A stretch of DNA of 64,000 nt from Liolophura sinensis (GCF_032854445.1 NC_088300.1:26023608-26087607), one strand, 5' to 3'; positions 42,801 to 52,399 are shown, counted from the stretch's first letter. Notes: generated by a model not told the origin, from the letters alone. Numbers and translations: made by a program.

Positions 42801-45800
42801 TGTAGATGAGCATGCTTGGAACATCTGAAATAAAGTATTTTTCCCTTTTTTCCACTTTGGACAAATTTGTAACTTTTTGTTCGTGATACAGTGATGTAAG
42901 ATTTCTTATGTAACAGCTCACTGCACTGATCATATCATATTTGACTCCAGTTACTGTCAGCTGTCACTGTTGTTTACCTGTTAAACTGGCTTTAAAAAGT
43001 GTCGTTGTCCACTCGATTTGATTTTTTTTTTTGCTTCAGTGGTTACAGTGTGAATGTTTTAATTCATTTCTGTAATCTTTTTCAACCAAACCCATAATCA
43101 ACTAGTCAGCCAACTACCAGATAAATATAGGTGTACATAAAGGACAATAGTAATAACATGAAATAGAGACTTTGTCTCATGCGAGAGCCTCTGGATATAA
43201 CAGCTTTCTTAAATGTGGCGATTTTTTTAAAACTTCAACCTCCTTTTTTGTAAATAATTATTTTTGATCATATTTCATGGAAGATTTTAGTAATGTTTTC
43301 TCATACCATAATATTTCCAACTTTGTTAGTATCGCTGGAAACAAGAAATAAGATACGTTTGTATTGTATGGTAACTTTTAGTTCCGGTGCGTTCCATACC
43401 GAAAGCGCCATCACAGAATTGCATACATTACATATGGAGAGCCAAGTCGACAGACAGTTCCCTAACAACCATCATACATGTTCCCAATTGCTTTACCTCA
43501 TGATGCGCAAATTCACCAGTTGGTCGACACAGTTTTATGTTTACCTTCCTTTGAGACTGGTTGTCTTTCCAATAGTACGGCATGACGTCTACTTGTAATC
43601 GTGCAAACAGATACCCAAATGCCACTTATTGTAGTTATAAACAGAAGATTTTGACATACTCGGAGAATAATTCCTATTGAACTTTTTAACCTTCACGCGT
43701 TTATGCTGCCGGCCGTGCGGTTTTTGTATGGATTGAAGATGGACAGAGGGCTGTCTCCGACCATTGTTGACCCTTTGGATTAAAAACTAAACCTGTCATG
43801 TCTCAGCTGAATGTTAAACGAGAGTCAGCATATCTGAGACTATCCACAAAGTTATGAAAATCCCCCGAAAACGATGGGAAACAGTGACACGGGTTCTAGT
43901 CCCTATTTGGCCGAAAAATACCTGCAAAATCCCGAAATCAGGGGCTAATATCAGTCGTGAAACCCCACTGGGTGTGCAAAAAATACACCTTGACCTCTGG
44001 TACTACCTTTAGATATGTGAAATCTAAATTTAAATGAATCGTATTCAAGCTAACAATTCGCTTTTATAACGAAGCCATATATATAAGTTTTCAGGTTATT
44101 AATTTTACATAATAAAATCCCAGATCGTTATGAATTTGGAGAACGCAAGGATATGTTTTAGACCTGGGTATAACTTTAAATAAATATTAACTTTTAGGGA
44201 AGCGTCTAACATGTATAGAAATTTAATGCATAAAATGATACATTGTGCCGACAATGTTGACATATGGCCGGTTAAATGCCGCGCTATGAAACGAGAGATC
44301 GAAAACTTACAGATGAAGTTCTGTCACAATTACGCAAAGCTTTGACCGCGTATCAGTAATACATGCGAGCTACCGAATGCAAACAGAAATCCTCACGTTA
44401 CACATATATAAATGTAATTTCATGAATATGCACGTGGAGCAGTTATTTCCTCTCCCAATACCTCCAGCCACAGATTGACAGCAAGCTTAATTTTACGATA
44501 CATGCATATGGATTGCAAATCATCTGAAGTATGTCCATCCCGTCGCCAAACGTGACGCTTTCGCCACATCCTGCGTAACGTTTTAATGCCCCATTCCTGT
44601 CAGCCCAGAGTTTTTAGGGTTCATACTATTGCCATTGCACAGCTGAGCTGAATTCTTAATTCATGTACAGACACCGCCCCTTTGCTCACATGAACATAAC
44701 ATCGTTATGTATCTCCTCTATACCATCCTTGCAAAAATTCATTTTCAGTTAGTCTTCTGTGAAATGGCTTGTTATATTTTCGGTTAAGCATTTTGCTTAT
44801 TACCTTTTATTTCATAGCATTCAAGTTCGTGGGTTGCACAAAAGTACAATTTAATGTCCGTCATACCTCACAACATGGACTGTAGACCAATCACTGTGCT
44901 GTTAGGGCAGGTTTGCTGGTCCTCCATTACAACATAGGTCATGGTTGATTCCATTCATTCATTTTATCTAAGTCATATTTGGTCTTTTGCGCGGCCCGGT
45001 TTTCATCGATGTCGAAAGTATTTACTCGGTAACGGAAATGTCAGAGGTGTTGAATTTTTTGGTTATATTACTTTCTCAAAACAATCGGGTGAAAACAATA
45101 TGTGTAATGTAAACAATAACCAACAGCCAGAGTCGTGCTCCAAAGGAGTATAAAAACGAAGCCAGTGTTTAATAAATTTCCCAGCCTTGTGGTTTCTCTC
45201 CGGGCTTTTCTGGCACACGATCTCCTGCGAAGCGGGACAAAATTTTCCACCGCCGCAAGTGTGTGTCTGCTGACCCCAACGGCCTTCCTGGTTATTTTGC
45301 AAACACCCCCGGAACAAGAGTTAATTTACTCACCGTTAAGTTTTGCAGTGGGTGGCATTTTCCCAAACACCTTAACAAAGCAAAACGCATTGCTTCCAAC
45401 TGTTAAGCTCTGCTTACCGCGCGGATTTACATCGGTTTTGAATTGGGTACTAATGTGTTATTTGTCAGTTATGAGTAAATGGCATGTACATAACGAGTGT
45501 CAAAGCGAAATTTAAACCCATCAGTGAATACATTTTGCACGTGGTTGGCAGCAGTAGCGCACATCTACTTCTCAAGGCCATCTAAATCAGATGTTGAAGG
45601 TCAGACTCACCGGTCAAATCCGGCCATCCCCCACATTCGCTTTGCACACAAGTACTGTGTTGACAAATTGTAACACAAATTTGTAAACGTGAGTGTTATG
45701 GTTAGTTATCCTTGAGTGAAATTTCGTTTCGGAATCCTTCCATTTAGATGTAAATCCACATGAAAATATTGGTCGCGTGCCACTATGAAAACTATGATGA

Positions 45801-48800
45801 CAGGTATGAACACGCTATTCTAAATTACGCACGTCTGGACTAACGACCTACCTATAGCATTGTAACAACTGTTGATACCACTACATTTACCTATGTGACT
45901 TGTAATAGATAACTGAAGCCATCTGTTTTTGAGTTGCAAACCCGTTCTAGCAAACTTAAGACATAAAAGTAACTTCCTATCTCACAAAAAAGAGAATATT
46001 TCAGAACTGTGTAATTTACATAGGCAGAAGTTCCTCCCTTGCGCTCATCACTATGGGTAGGTGCTGCTCATCAACCCGGTGGTGCGTCATACTTGGTGTC
46101 ATTGATGCAGCACTAGTGCGTGAAATTGAAGTTTTTCCCGTTGTATTATTGCTGGTCTATAAGAGTGAACATTTATATGTGACAAGTACAGAGCTCTCAG
46201 TCTCACCTGGTTTACTTTTGCGTCCAGTAACGTGATCATGCGAAATCAAACAGGAACTAAGGGAAGTAAATCTGTTCGGCAAAAATTGTTTTACCCAACC
46301 AGTGAGCAATTGTACTATCCGTGGTAGGCGGGTGGAGGGGGGCGGATAGAGAGGGGTGTTAGATTTGTTTCTAACGCTCTGTTCCTGACAAACAAGCAAT
46401 AAGGTGGGCAATTATTGTAAAGATTTCATGTTTGTTCATTTATTTAAGACTCTTAACACAGCTACAACGAGAATCACAAAAGCATATCTTCATACCTACA
46501 TTTCCCGTGCTGACAAACTGACAGATCATATAAACAAATACAAATAAACAAAGTGACACAGAATAACAATCTATCAAAGGCAACAGGAAACAAAATGATA
46601 TTCTGAAATTAATTCATTCGAATTAACAGTATCTTAAGCCATAAGAATACGATATCATGGGAGACATTGATTATGCTTCATCTGAAACCATTTATAACAA
46701 TTTAAGCATGTCTTTCGGATACATTTTTCTCACCTGTATTCTTGCTGTATTTGATGCTCTGTTTCACTTGATACTTGATACAAAATTTACTGTTTGCATC
46801 TTTATCAGACATTAACGGGCGTTCCTATGGCAACTTGGAAGGACTGGAAATGTGTGTGGGCGACAAAGTGTCCTGGCATTTGATTGGCTTAGGAACGCAA
46901 ACTGATATACATCCGGTTCACTTCTTCGGAAACACTTTGTCCAAAATCAACCGTGTGGACGTATTCGCTGTGTTTCCATCAACCACACAGACATTGGCTA
47001 TGGTTCCCGATAATCCAGGTAACTTATTAGCATAATGCCAACTACGCCCACATCAGTCGTGATATATTACTACAATATGGTGAACTGGAATTACGGAAGG
47101 GTTGGGAAGTTTTTCTAAGTTTTATTTAGAACTTTTGTTCATGTTTAAGGCATAGGCCTATACAGGTACTGGTGTGCTTTATTTTTTTTAAATTTTAACC
47201 ATAAACGTATTATATCAGACTATATTCAAAACTTACAAATTTACTCATTTTAATAATATAAGTTAGTATAACTTCGTTTGTCTTTGATTTGAAATGGTGT
47301 AGCCACATAAAGTTGGTCTAACGTGAAAGGTTAATTTGATTAATCCAGCTGTAACACCAAAGCTAATGCCCGATTCATCTATTCTCCAGGTATTTGGGGT
47401 TTGATCTCCCGAACAAATGAACATTTCAAGAACGGTTTGACGGCCTTGTACACCGTCCACGGTTGCGGGATGAAGCCACCGACAAAAGTTCCCTATGACG
47501 CTAAATCCCGCCGCTATTATGTCGGTGCCGTGGAAGTCGAGTGGGAATACGCTCCACTTAAGAGAGATGTTGTGAAGGGAAAGAGTTTGAAGAGGCCTGA
47601 TTCGTAAGTTGTGTCAAGAAGACTTCCTGAATCCCGCGCTAATTTTCTAACTTTTCATTTGCAACAATGTTAAACATTCAGCCATAGCTGGCGTATTTTT
47701 AGAGCTGATTTAGAGCTGGCGGAATCCTGTTTAGGTACAGTCTGTTCAAAAAGGTCGTTTTTAAAAAGATGAACTATGCATGCAGAACTACCGTACTTAT
47801 ACCTATTAGCCCATGTTATTAGTATAACTCTTGTAAAAATGAAACACGGCTTTACTCCGTCCTTTGGTATCTCCTTAATTCAAGAAAATAAAACAAGCAA
47901 AGCAAATACCGTTCATTTCTGTTCAGACATGCGTGACACATCATGCGCAGTGACTATAAAGAAACTTTTCAAGATGATGCTTTGCCATAGCAATTGCCTT
48001 ATCGGTGTTAATCTTGAATGTACTATAACCACCTTGTCGTTACTGTCGACTGTGTTGTTAGTGTTTTCATGTATATTTTTAATTTCAGAGTTGGCTATAT
48101 CTTTGTGAGACATGACAAAGGCTTCATCGGCAGCAAATATTACAAAGCCGTGTACAGGGAGTTTACTGATGCATCTTTCACGGAACCGAAAAAGCGGGAC
48201 GATCGAAACATTCATCGTGGAATCTTAGGACCCGCTCTGAGAGCCGAAGTTGGAGAAGTCATCGAAGTTGTCTTCAAGAACATGGCAAGCAGGCCTTTCT
48301 CTATCCATCCCCATGGCGTGTTTTACTCTAAGAACAACGAAGGTGCCCCCTACCTTGATCACACAGGAAAGCACACGGATGATATGGTCACTAAAAACGG
48401 TTTCTACGTGTACCGATGGTTGGTTCCTGACAGGGCCGGCCCCGGTAAGAGCGACCCCAACTGCATCAGCTGGCCCTACTACTCTTCCGTGAATCCTGTG
48501 AAAGACGTCTACGCTGGTCTGGTGGGGAATATAATCATCTGTAGGAAAGGCATCCTCTCCAAAGATGGAAAGCGAAAGGATCACATCGATAGAGAAATCA
48601 CTCTGTTCTTCTTCCTCTTCGACGAAATGATGAGTTGGTACATCAACAAAACCACGAGCAAATACGCGCCGAGCCGAATGCACGACATGTCCAATTCCAC
48701 GTTTATGGCCAGCAATATTATGAATTCTATCAACGGTTTTATCTACGGAAACAATCAAGGTTTGGTCATGTACAAAGGAGAGAAGATCGCCTGGTATATA

Positions 48801-51800
48801 TTTGCTCTCGGGGGAACCATGGACATGCACACCGTACATTTCCACGGACAGGTCCTTATTCACAAGAGAGGAAATCCCACTATTGTCGACGTCCTCGCCA
48901 TCTTCCCTGGAACCACGGAAACGCTGGAACTTGAAGCGACCAATCCGGGCACATGGCTCTTGCATTGTCACGTGAACGACCATTTGACCAATGGCATGGA
49001 GACTTTCTACACGATCAAGGATTCATCGGCCGGAGGAGCGTGGACGACAAGAAGGACGACGATGGATTGGAGAGGAACAGGTAATGGTGGTTTTATGATT
49101 ACCGGTATACAAATTGATAATGTCATAGGCTGTCTTCAGGTTAAACCGACGTCATTTATACGTTATTAAAATGCACCCCCCCCCCCCCAAAAAAAATATT
49201 TGTTTTATTTGGCGATGCTTTTGTGCAGATATAATATAACGGCTCTGAAGTCGTCTGAAATGTTAATTTTGATATTAGACTATCAGCTGCATGGAAGTCT
49301 TTCCAAATATGACAAATACCTATGGTAGCGCTGCACGTTACTGCAAATACCTATGGTAGTTTCACGTTATTTGCGCGTGGTAAAAATGAGTTGCGTGACA
49401 GTGTTTCCGAATATGACCAGTAATCATGGTGATGCTAAAATGTGTAATGCTTGCGCAACTCCTCATACATGTCTTAAAGCCAGACGCCGAGGAACTTTTA
49501 ACCACCATTCAATATTACAAACAATATTCAAAGTTTTCCGAAGTTCCTCGAAGGTTTTTGTCAAATAGTTACTCACCATTAACTCTTCTGTTAAACAAAC
49601 TTTTAAGACACTCAAAACAGTAAAAACAGTAACACTGGACATTTAGTTCATAAAGGTATTTCACAAGTATTATCATACATTCAAATACTATCCTTGTGGT
49701 CTCGTTCTTTTAGATTCGCGATCACGTGAGCACGGGACGCGGGAAATCGATTACAGTGACTCCAGGGGGATGGACTCGGAATCTATGGAGGAGGGAGGGG
49801 ACGATATGTGGGGAAAGATGGATATGATAATCTTGATCGTTGCCTGTGTAGTGGCAGCGGTGGTACTAGGGGCAGCAATTATCATACCAGCTCGAGGGCC
49901 ACCAAAAGGTACAGTATTACACAGTCTTTCACCAGTTGCACTTCGCTTGGTGAAGTTTGGGAAGGTCATGATTACATTGATATATGTCAAACTGGGAAAA
50001 GGACATAATAAGCTATTTTCTTTACGATTTAAACTATTTGAAACACAGAGTATTCACCTTAATTATGAGAGATTTAACAATACTCCATCCAGCAAACAGA
50101 TACTCTGCTCATATATACATTATCTGAAATACATTTTACGTGTAATGAAATGGGTTATTGGGATATTCAAAAGTAACCTGAGTTATACATGTCAGTCAGT
50201 AATATGGATTGCATGGCTGAGTGATTGAGTCAGTATGTGTAGGAATAAATGAGTTTGATTTTATGCAGGTGTTAGCGGTTCTGTGACTGGGGTCGTGAGC
50301 AAAATGGGGATTTACATCTGAAATATAAACAAGCTCATAACAAAGATTGTTCATGATTTATTTTTCTGACACTGCTTTTACAAATTACCAACAGACCCGA
50401 AATCAAAGTTGGAAGGCATGGTAATGTTTTTAAAAAATTTCCTTATCCCATTCACTGAAATATTTTCTTCTGTGAAAAATAATATGTGATGAGCACTAGT
50501 TGACAACGGTTCGTTTTCATTTTCGAGCTTGCTTTATTGGGTACTGAAAACAACTAAGAATGATGAAGTGAATGAAAGTGGTACTTATTTGATGACAAAT
50601 TTGCCTTTTTTCTGTGTAACCATTGAACAGTTATTTTATACCTCTCAGTTGTTTTAAACATTAAGATAATCGTGTGTAAATTTTGATGTGATTTTAAAGC
50701 ACCAATATATAAGTACACATCTGTCTACTTGTCGCTTTCTGTATTTGGAGTATCGTGTGTTTTGATGTGTGGGTTTTTGGGGACATGGATGAGTAACTGT
50801 TGGTGTTTGGATGAGTGGGTGTGACTCAGGGAGGGAGGGTGATAGTCATACCATAAATGTTATGCGCGAATGGACGGGGTTGGACGAGGATACTATATGT
50901 GGTAAAACGACATTAATTCTGGAGTTTAAACATGCCATTCCTTTCAGTGTTCATCAAGGAGAATTAGGTTGCGCCGGATGTCGTATTTGTCTGCGCTTCC
51001 CTTTTACAGTGAAGCAAACGCTAACAGGCAAAGCTCTACCTTATGAGATTGTATCTCGTGCCGTTTACACATTAACATTTGAATTATCATTACAAAAAAA
51101 TCTAGAAAAACACAGAATTATAAATGTTGCTTTACAACAGTGTTTGCAAATCATTTGAAACAAATTAGGAAAGGTAACAGCTCTGCCAAAAATTATTCAT
51201 TGAAGTATACACGAAGAGGGCGGAGAGTAAACGGTGGTTATTGATATATCGATATGTATAGGAAACATTTTATTAAGTTTCCGAAAATTAAATATGCCCG
51301 GTAGATTGCAATTATTTCTTGTAAACGTCAGCGCGCCTGTCCGGTGATGGGCAGAGACTTCGATTTAAATTATAGCTTAATTAAGAGGTTTTTATCGCCG
51401 GAATTCAATCAATCGTGTTTATCACAAGCAATCAAACAGCACGAATAAATCAGCAATGTCAGTCGAGCTCAATAAATAAGCAGATTTGACAAGTGTGATG
51501 AAAAACGTGAATCTTAGTATCGGTAATCTGAAGGCAAAAAGTAACAAAAAACAATAAAACTAAAAAAAATCGCTGGAACGTTTTTTTATGATATGAATAG
51601 TGTATAAGATATACGCAATATAGGCTAAGCTATTTCTGCACAGGTTCAGACAACTTCAAGCGTCATTTGTTTTTGGAATGTATTCATTTGCTGTTAAACA
51701 CGGCGCGGTTAGAAAGTCAAGGGGACGCGTTTAGTTAAGGGCCTGTACAAAGGGTCACCCATGGCTGCCTGTGTTAGTGATCTTAAGGGTATTTATCGGG

Positions 51801-52399
51801 CACACACCAGGGAAAACTTTCACGCCCTGGGAGCAACTTTCACGCCATTTTAACTTGAAACCCGCAATAAACAAACAGATTCTGGCTCCAGCGCATGGCC
51901 TTATTGTTCCGACACTTAAACAAGTGTTACAACTACACATGCTCCATGCTAAATTTCAACGGAGTGTCGTTAGGAGAACTTTATAGGTTCATAATACAAT
52001 TATTCTTATTTTCGTAATCATTATTTTGATAATTATTTTCACAAAGTTGATGTTTATTTAACTAAAATAAACGGTTATCTCTTGGAAAAGAATTGCAAAT
52101 TTATCTAATAAAAATTCTTCGGTATATATCTTTGTTAAATGTATATCATATATTATTAAAATATTAAATAAGTACAAAATCACGTATACTGAAAAAAAAA
52201 ATAGATGCTCTAAATTGTCTGAAATGTCTTCTCTTTTAGGCCTGCCCTATATCCGTCATAATCTGGCCACATAATAATTTAGTTTTTACTTTTTTACCTC
52301 ATTTCAGCCTCCAGAACCACAACATCATTGGAAAGTGGCGATGACGCACCGGGAACCAGTCCGTCACCTGTAAACGTGGTTAACGAGGAAGTCCACTGA
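23460..52399 (+). CDS. Hephaestin/ceruloplasmin-like membrane multicopper oxidase, 14 coding exons
   Basis: The spliced coding sequence joins 23460-23623, 31322-31566, 32853-33065, 33412-33745, 34797-34903, 36081-36261, 36584-36864, 38764-38969, 39348-39498, 46809-47018, 47390-47603, 48089-49080, 49714-49908 and 52308-52399. Every junction is GT-AG and phase-compatible, giving 3,585 nt and 1,194 residues. The layout is signal peptide (about 1-23), six cupredoxin domains (D1 from about 31, D3 from 386, D5 from 740), membrane helix 1137-1157 and a 37-residue tail. Trinuclear copper ligands are complete: H125, H127, H185, H187, H1019, H1021, H1061, H1063. Type 1 sites are H304/C347/H352/M357 (D2) and H1016/C1062/H1067/M1072 (D6). 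D4 has S704 and L714 in place of Cys and Met. The family oxidises Fe(II) or other reduced substrates at the cell surface and passes electrons to O2. Length and anchor fit hephaestin (human about 1,160 residues) better than secreted ceruloplasmin. The exact substrate is uncertain because several iron-site residues are changed. Confidence 0.95.
30645..30734. repeat. Two-copy 45-bp tandem duplication
   Basis: TGCATTCT at 30645 and 30690 begin two adjacent 45-base units that differ at a few positions. Both end in GAACTTGTAGGTACTGA. The pair sits directly before the dinucleotide tract. Confidence 0.85.
30751..30825. repeat. (AC)5 followed by (AT)n microsatellite
   Basis: Five AC units (30751-30760) run straight into about 65 bases of pure AT dinucleotide (30761-30825). 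C-rich runs precede it. The true length may vary between individuals or be collapsed in assembly. Confidence 0.95.
31322..31566 (+). CDS. Coding exon 2: domain 1, first trinuclear His pair
   Basis: It encodes residues 55-137. The acceptor TTGACAG|A and donor GAAG|GTAAGA are clear. The exon shows the family segment RIGSRYKKCLYKQYTD, then GLVGPVLRAEKGD and HPHGVHY. H125 and H127 of HPHG are two of the eight trinuclear copper ligands. The donor is phase 1, matching the equivalent exon of domain 3. Confidence 0.93.
31567..32852. other. Intron 2 (1.3 kb)
   Basis: Phase-1 intron, GTAAGA to TCTACCAG. AT-rich, with no recognisable element. Confidence 0.85.
32853..33065 (+). CDS. Coding exon 3: domain 1, second trinuclear His pair
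   Basis: It encodes residues 137-208, starting GALYIDGTWG and including an NGS glycosylation sequon, the segment SDPNCMTWAYHSHINPARD and the domain-closing LLTCKKG. H185 and H187 of YHSHI complete the domain 1 contribution to the trinuclear cluster. In domains 3 and 5 the same positions are Q546/A548 and Y900/S902, as expected for domains without a cluster. Phase 1 on both sides. Confidence 0.94.
33066..33411. other. Intron 3 (346 bp)
   Basis: Phase-1 intron from GTAAAA to TTTTACAG. No other feature was seen. Confidence 0.85.
33412..33745 (+). CDS. Coding exon 4: domain 2, type 1 copper His and acidic residue
   Basis: It encodes residues 208-319. It includes LSWYIDENLEKC, SNMMHGINGRLFGNLPAFE and MGTEIDLHTAHINGQ. 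H304 is the first type 1 copper ligand of domain 2, and E300 aligns with ceruloplasmin Glu272, which helps form the domain 6 iron site. The ESN motif Glu is replaced by Thr here (ATSNMMH). The donor CACAG|GTAGGA is phase 2. Confidence 0.93.
33746..34796. other. Intron 4 (1.05 kb)
   Basis: Phase-2 intron, GTAGGA to TATTCCAG. It contains a 117-codon chance frame (33,911-34,264) with no family resemblance. Confidence 0.85.
34797..34903 (+). CDS. Coding exon 5: domain 2 type 1 copper Cys and His
   Basis: It encodes residues 319-355. The segment PGRWLIQCAVNDHYS carries C347 and H352 with the normal Cys-x4-His spacing. The axial M357 lies just across the next intron. The acceptor TATTCCAG and donor CCG|GTAAGT are strong. 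Phase 1 out. Confidence 0.92.
34904..36080. other. Intron 5 (1.2 kb) carrying a SINE
   Basis: Phase-1 intron, GTAAGT to TGCTTACAG. The full-length SINE at 35,068-35,332 occupies about a quarter of it. The rest shows nothing recognisable. Confidence 0.85.
35058..35342 (+). mobile_element. Full-length tRNA-derived SINE with target-site duplication
   Basis: The direct repeat AAGTCGCCGC occurs at 35058-35067 and 35333-35342 and bounds a 265-bp insertion. The head carries a tRNA-like A box (TGGCTCAGTTGGTTATCGCG) and a B-box-like stretch (GTGAGTTGAAGTCC). The body carries the conserved GGAAGGTCTGCCAGCAACCT block and AATATTCTTGAGTACCGC. The tail is A-rich (AATAAATAAA). It lies in the same orientation as the host gene, inside intron 5. 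The body matches the minus-strand copy at 10,976-11,163. I know this family from mollusc and brachiopod genomes; the exact family name needs a repeat library. Confidence 0.92.
36081..36261 (+). CDS. Coding exon 6: domain 2 end and domain 3 start
   Basis: It encodes residues 355-415. It opens with DGMQAFLDVKSC, supplying axial M357 of the domain 2 type 1 site, then the linker and TYYITAEEVWWRYAP, which starts domain 3. The donor TCCAG|GTATGA is phase 2, matching the other inter-domain introns (after exons 1 and 11). Confidence 0.93.
36262..36583. other. Intron 6 (322 bp)
   Basis: Phase-2 intron from GTATGA to AAATTTCCAG. No other feature was seen. Confidence 0.85.
36584..36864 (+). CDS. Coding exon 7: domain 3
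   Basis: It encodes residues 415-509. RIGGQYKKALFFEYTDETF, GFLGPVIRAEVGE and NYSMHPHGAMYDKANEGASY parallel exon 2 closely. H488 and H490 are retained, although this domain does not build the trinuclear cluster in the family. NYS and NDS sequons are present. The donor AAAG|GTAATG is phase 1, with a minisatellite starting a few bases inside the intron. Confidence 0.93.
36872..37300. repeat. 19-bp minisatellite with 171-bp higher-order period
   Basis: The unit is about TACATTTAGTGTGAAGGGG, 19 bp, seen at 36911, 36930 and 36949. Longer-range identity returns at exactly 171 bases (GAAGGAATC at 36941 and 37112), which is 9 x 19. The array begins within 10 bases of the exon 7 donor and fills the first 430 bp of intron 7. 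Confidence 0.9.
38341..38492. repeat. 32-bp tandem repeat, five units
   Basis: AATCTATATAGAAAATATAG starts at 38341, 38373, 38405, 38437 and 38468, so the period is 32 with a last step of 31. Units are nearly identical. Confidence 0.9.
38764..38969 (+). CDS. Coding exon 8: domain 3 C-terminal half
   Basis: It encodes residues 509-577. DNAVPPGGMYTYTWYIPESFGP, split here by family convention, is followed by SDPDCLTNFYQSAVDPVRD and GLVGPLLTCKKGTLDHEGRQ. Q546 and A548 replace the HxH pair of domain 1. The acceptor CTTTGTAG is weaker than its neighbours. The donor CAG|GTACGG is phase 0, nine residues beyond the matching boundary of exon 3. Confidence 0.9.
38970..39347. other. Intron 8 (378 bp)
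   Basis: Phase-0 intron from GTACGG to AACTTGCAG. The reading frame is open for some way upstream of the acceptor. The junction RQ|KGADKEF reproduces the family's normal continuous sequence, so the acceptor at 39347 is preferred over AG at 39270. Confidence 0.8.
39348..39498 (+). CDS. Coding exon 9: start of domain 4
   Basis: It encodes residues 578-628. KGADKEFILVVQVTNENLSW and FVESNRMR parallel exon 4. E622 aligns with ceruloplasmin Glu597, but R627 stands where the iron-binding His602 would be. NKT is a glycosylation sequon. The donor AGAA|GTAAGT is phase 1 and leads into the largest intron but one. Confidence 0.91.
39499..46808. other. Intron 9 (7.3 kb)
   Basis: Phase-1 intron from GTAAGT to TTTATCAG. 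It includes chance frames up to 126 codons (45,135-45,515) that match no family. No repeat array or SINE was recognised within it. Confidence 0.85.
46809..47018 (+). CDS. Coding exon 10: domain 4 core
   Basis: It encodes residues 628-698. NINGRSYGNLEGLEMCVGDK, SWHLIGLGTQTDIHPVHFFG and VFPSTTQTLAMVPDNPG are typical. H662 sits at the first type 1 ligand position, and Q658 replaces the Glu four residues upstream that is kept as E300 in domain 2. Phase 1 on both sides. Confidence 0.93.
47019..47389. other. Intron 10 (371 bp)
   Basis: Phase-1 intron from GTAACT to ATTCTCCAG. No other feature was seen. Confidence 0.85.
47390..47603 (+). CDS. Coding exon 11: domain 4 end with lost type 1 site, domain 5 start
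   Basis: It encodes residues 698-769. GIWGLISRTNEHFKNGLTAL aligns without gaps to the copper loop of domains 2 and 6, but the Cys is S704 (TCC) and the axial residue is L714; H709 remains. This domain therefore should not bind type 1 copper. RRYYVGAVEVEWEYAP then opens domain 5. The donor GATTC|GTAAGT is phase 2. Confidence 0.93.
47604..48088. other. Intron 11 (485 bp)
   Basis: Phase-2 intron from GTAAGT to AATTTCAG. It contains a chance frame only. The next open frame on the plus strand begins inside this intron and its first residues are not coding. Confidence 0.85.
48089..49080 (+). CDS. Coding exon 12: domains 5 and 6 in one 992-bp exon
   Basis: It encodes residues 769-1100, about 4 to 9 times longer than the other internal exons apart from exon 4 (334 bp) and exon 7 (281 bp). 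Domain 5 keeps HPHGVFY (H842, H844) but has YYSSVNPVKD in place of the HxH pair. Domain 6 has the complete active site: HTVHFHG gives H1016 (type 1), H1019 and H1021 (trinuclear); LHCHVNDHLTNGM gives H1061, C1062, H1063, H1067 and M1072. D1066 matches ceruloplasmin Asp1025. A976, N981 and T1012 replace Glu935, His940 and Glu971. No intron interrupts it, unlike the matching parts of domains 1-4. A long minus-strand frame across it is a shadow. Confidence 0.95.
49081..49713. other. Intron 12 (633 bp)
   Basis: Phase-1 intron from GTAATG to TCTTTTAG. The upstream frame reads on for 29 codons to a TAA at 49167-49169, followed by a C-run and A-run (49,177-49,197). A 16-bp motif CAAATACCTATGGTAG occurs twice near 49,315-49,355. 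Confidence 0.8.
49714..49908 (+). CDS. Coding exon 13: acidic stalk and transmembrane helix
   Basis: It encodes residues 1100-1165. A polar, acidic stalk with DYSDS and ESMEEGGDDMWGK is followed by about 21 hydrophobic residues, 1137-1157, with the core LIVACVVAAVVLGAAIII, then PARGPPK as the start of the cytoplasmic side. This makes the oxidase a type I membrane protein with its catalytic part outside, as in hephaestin. Phase 1 on both sides. Confidence 0.92.
49909..52307. other. Intron 13 (2.4 kb)
   Basis: Phase-1 intron from GTACAG to CATTTCAG. AT-rich, with a 115-codon chance frame at 50,811-51,158. No repeat or RNA gene was recognised. Confidence 0.8.
52308..52399 (+). CDS. Coding exon 14: cytoplasmic tail and stop
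   Basis: It encodes residues 1165-1194, a Ser/Thr/acid-rich tail ending VVNEEVH, then TGA at 52397-52399. The acceptor has a good pyrimidine tract (CCTCATTTCAG). No known trafficking motif is obvious. Confidence 0.88.

Noticed and set aside
45135-45515. 126-codon frame inside intron 9
   Set aside because: No recognisable domain, no acceptor or donor in phase with exons 9 and 10, and an overlapping minus-strand frame of similar quality.
48225-48983. Minus-strand open frame of 252 codons
   Set aside because: It lies opposite exon 12 of the oxidase and has no recognisable domain; it is a shadow of that exon's codon pattern.
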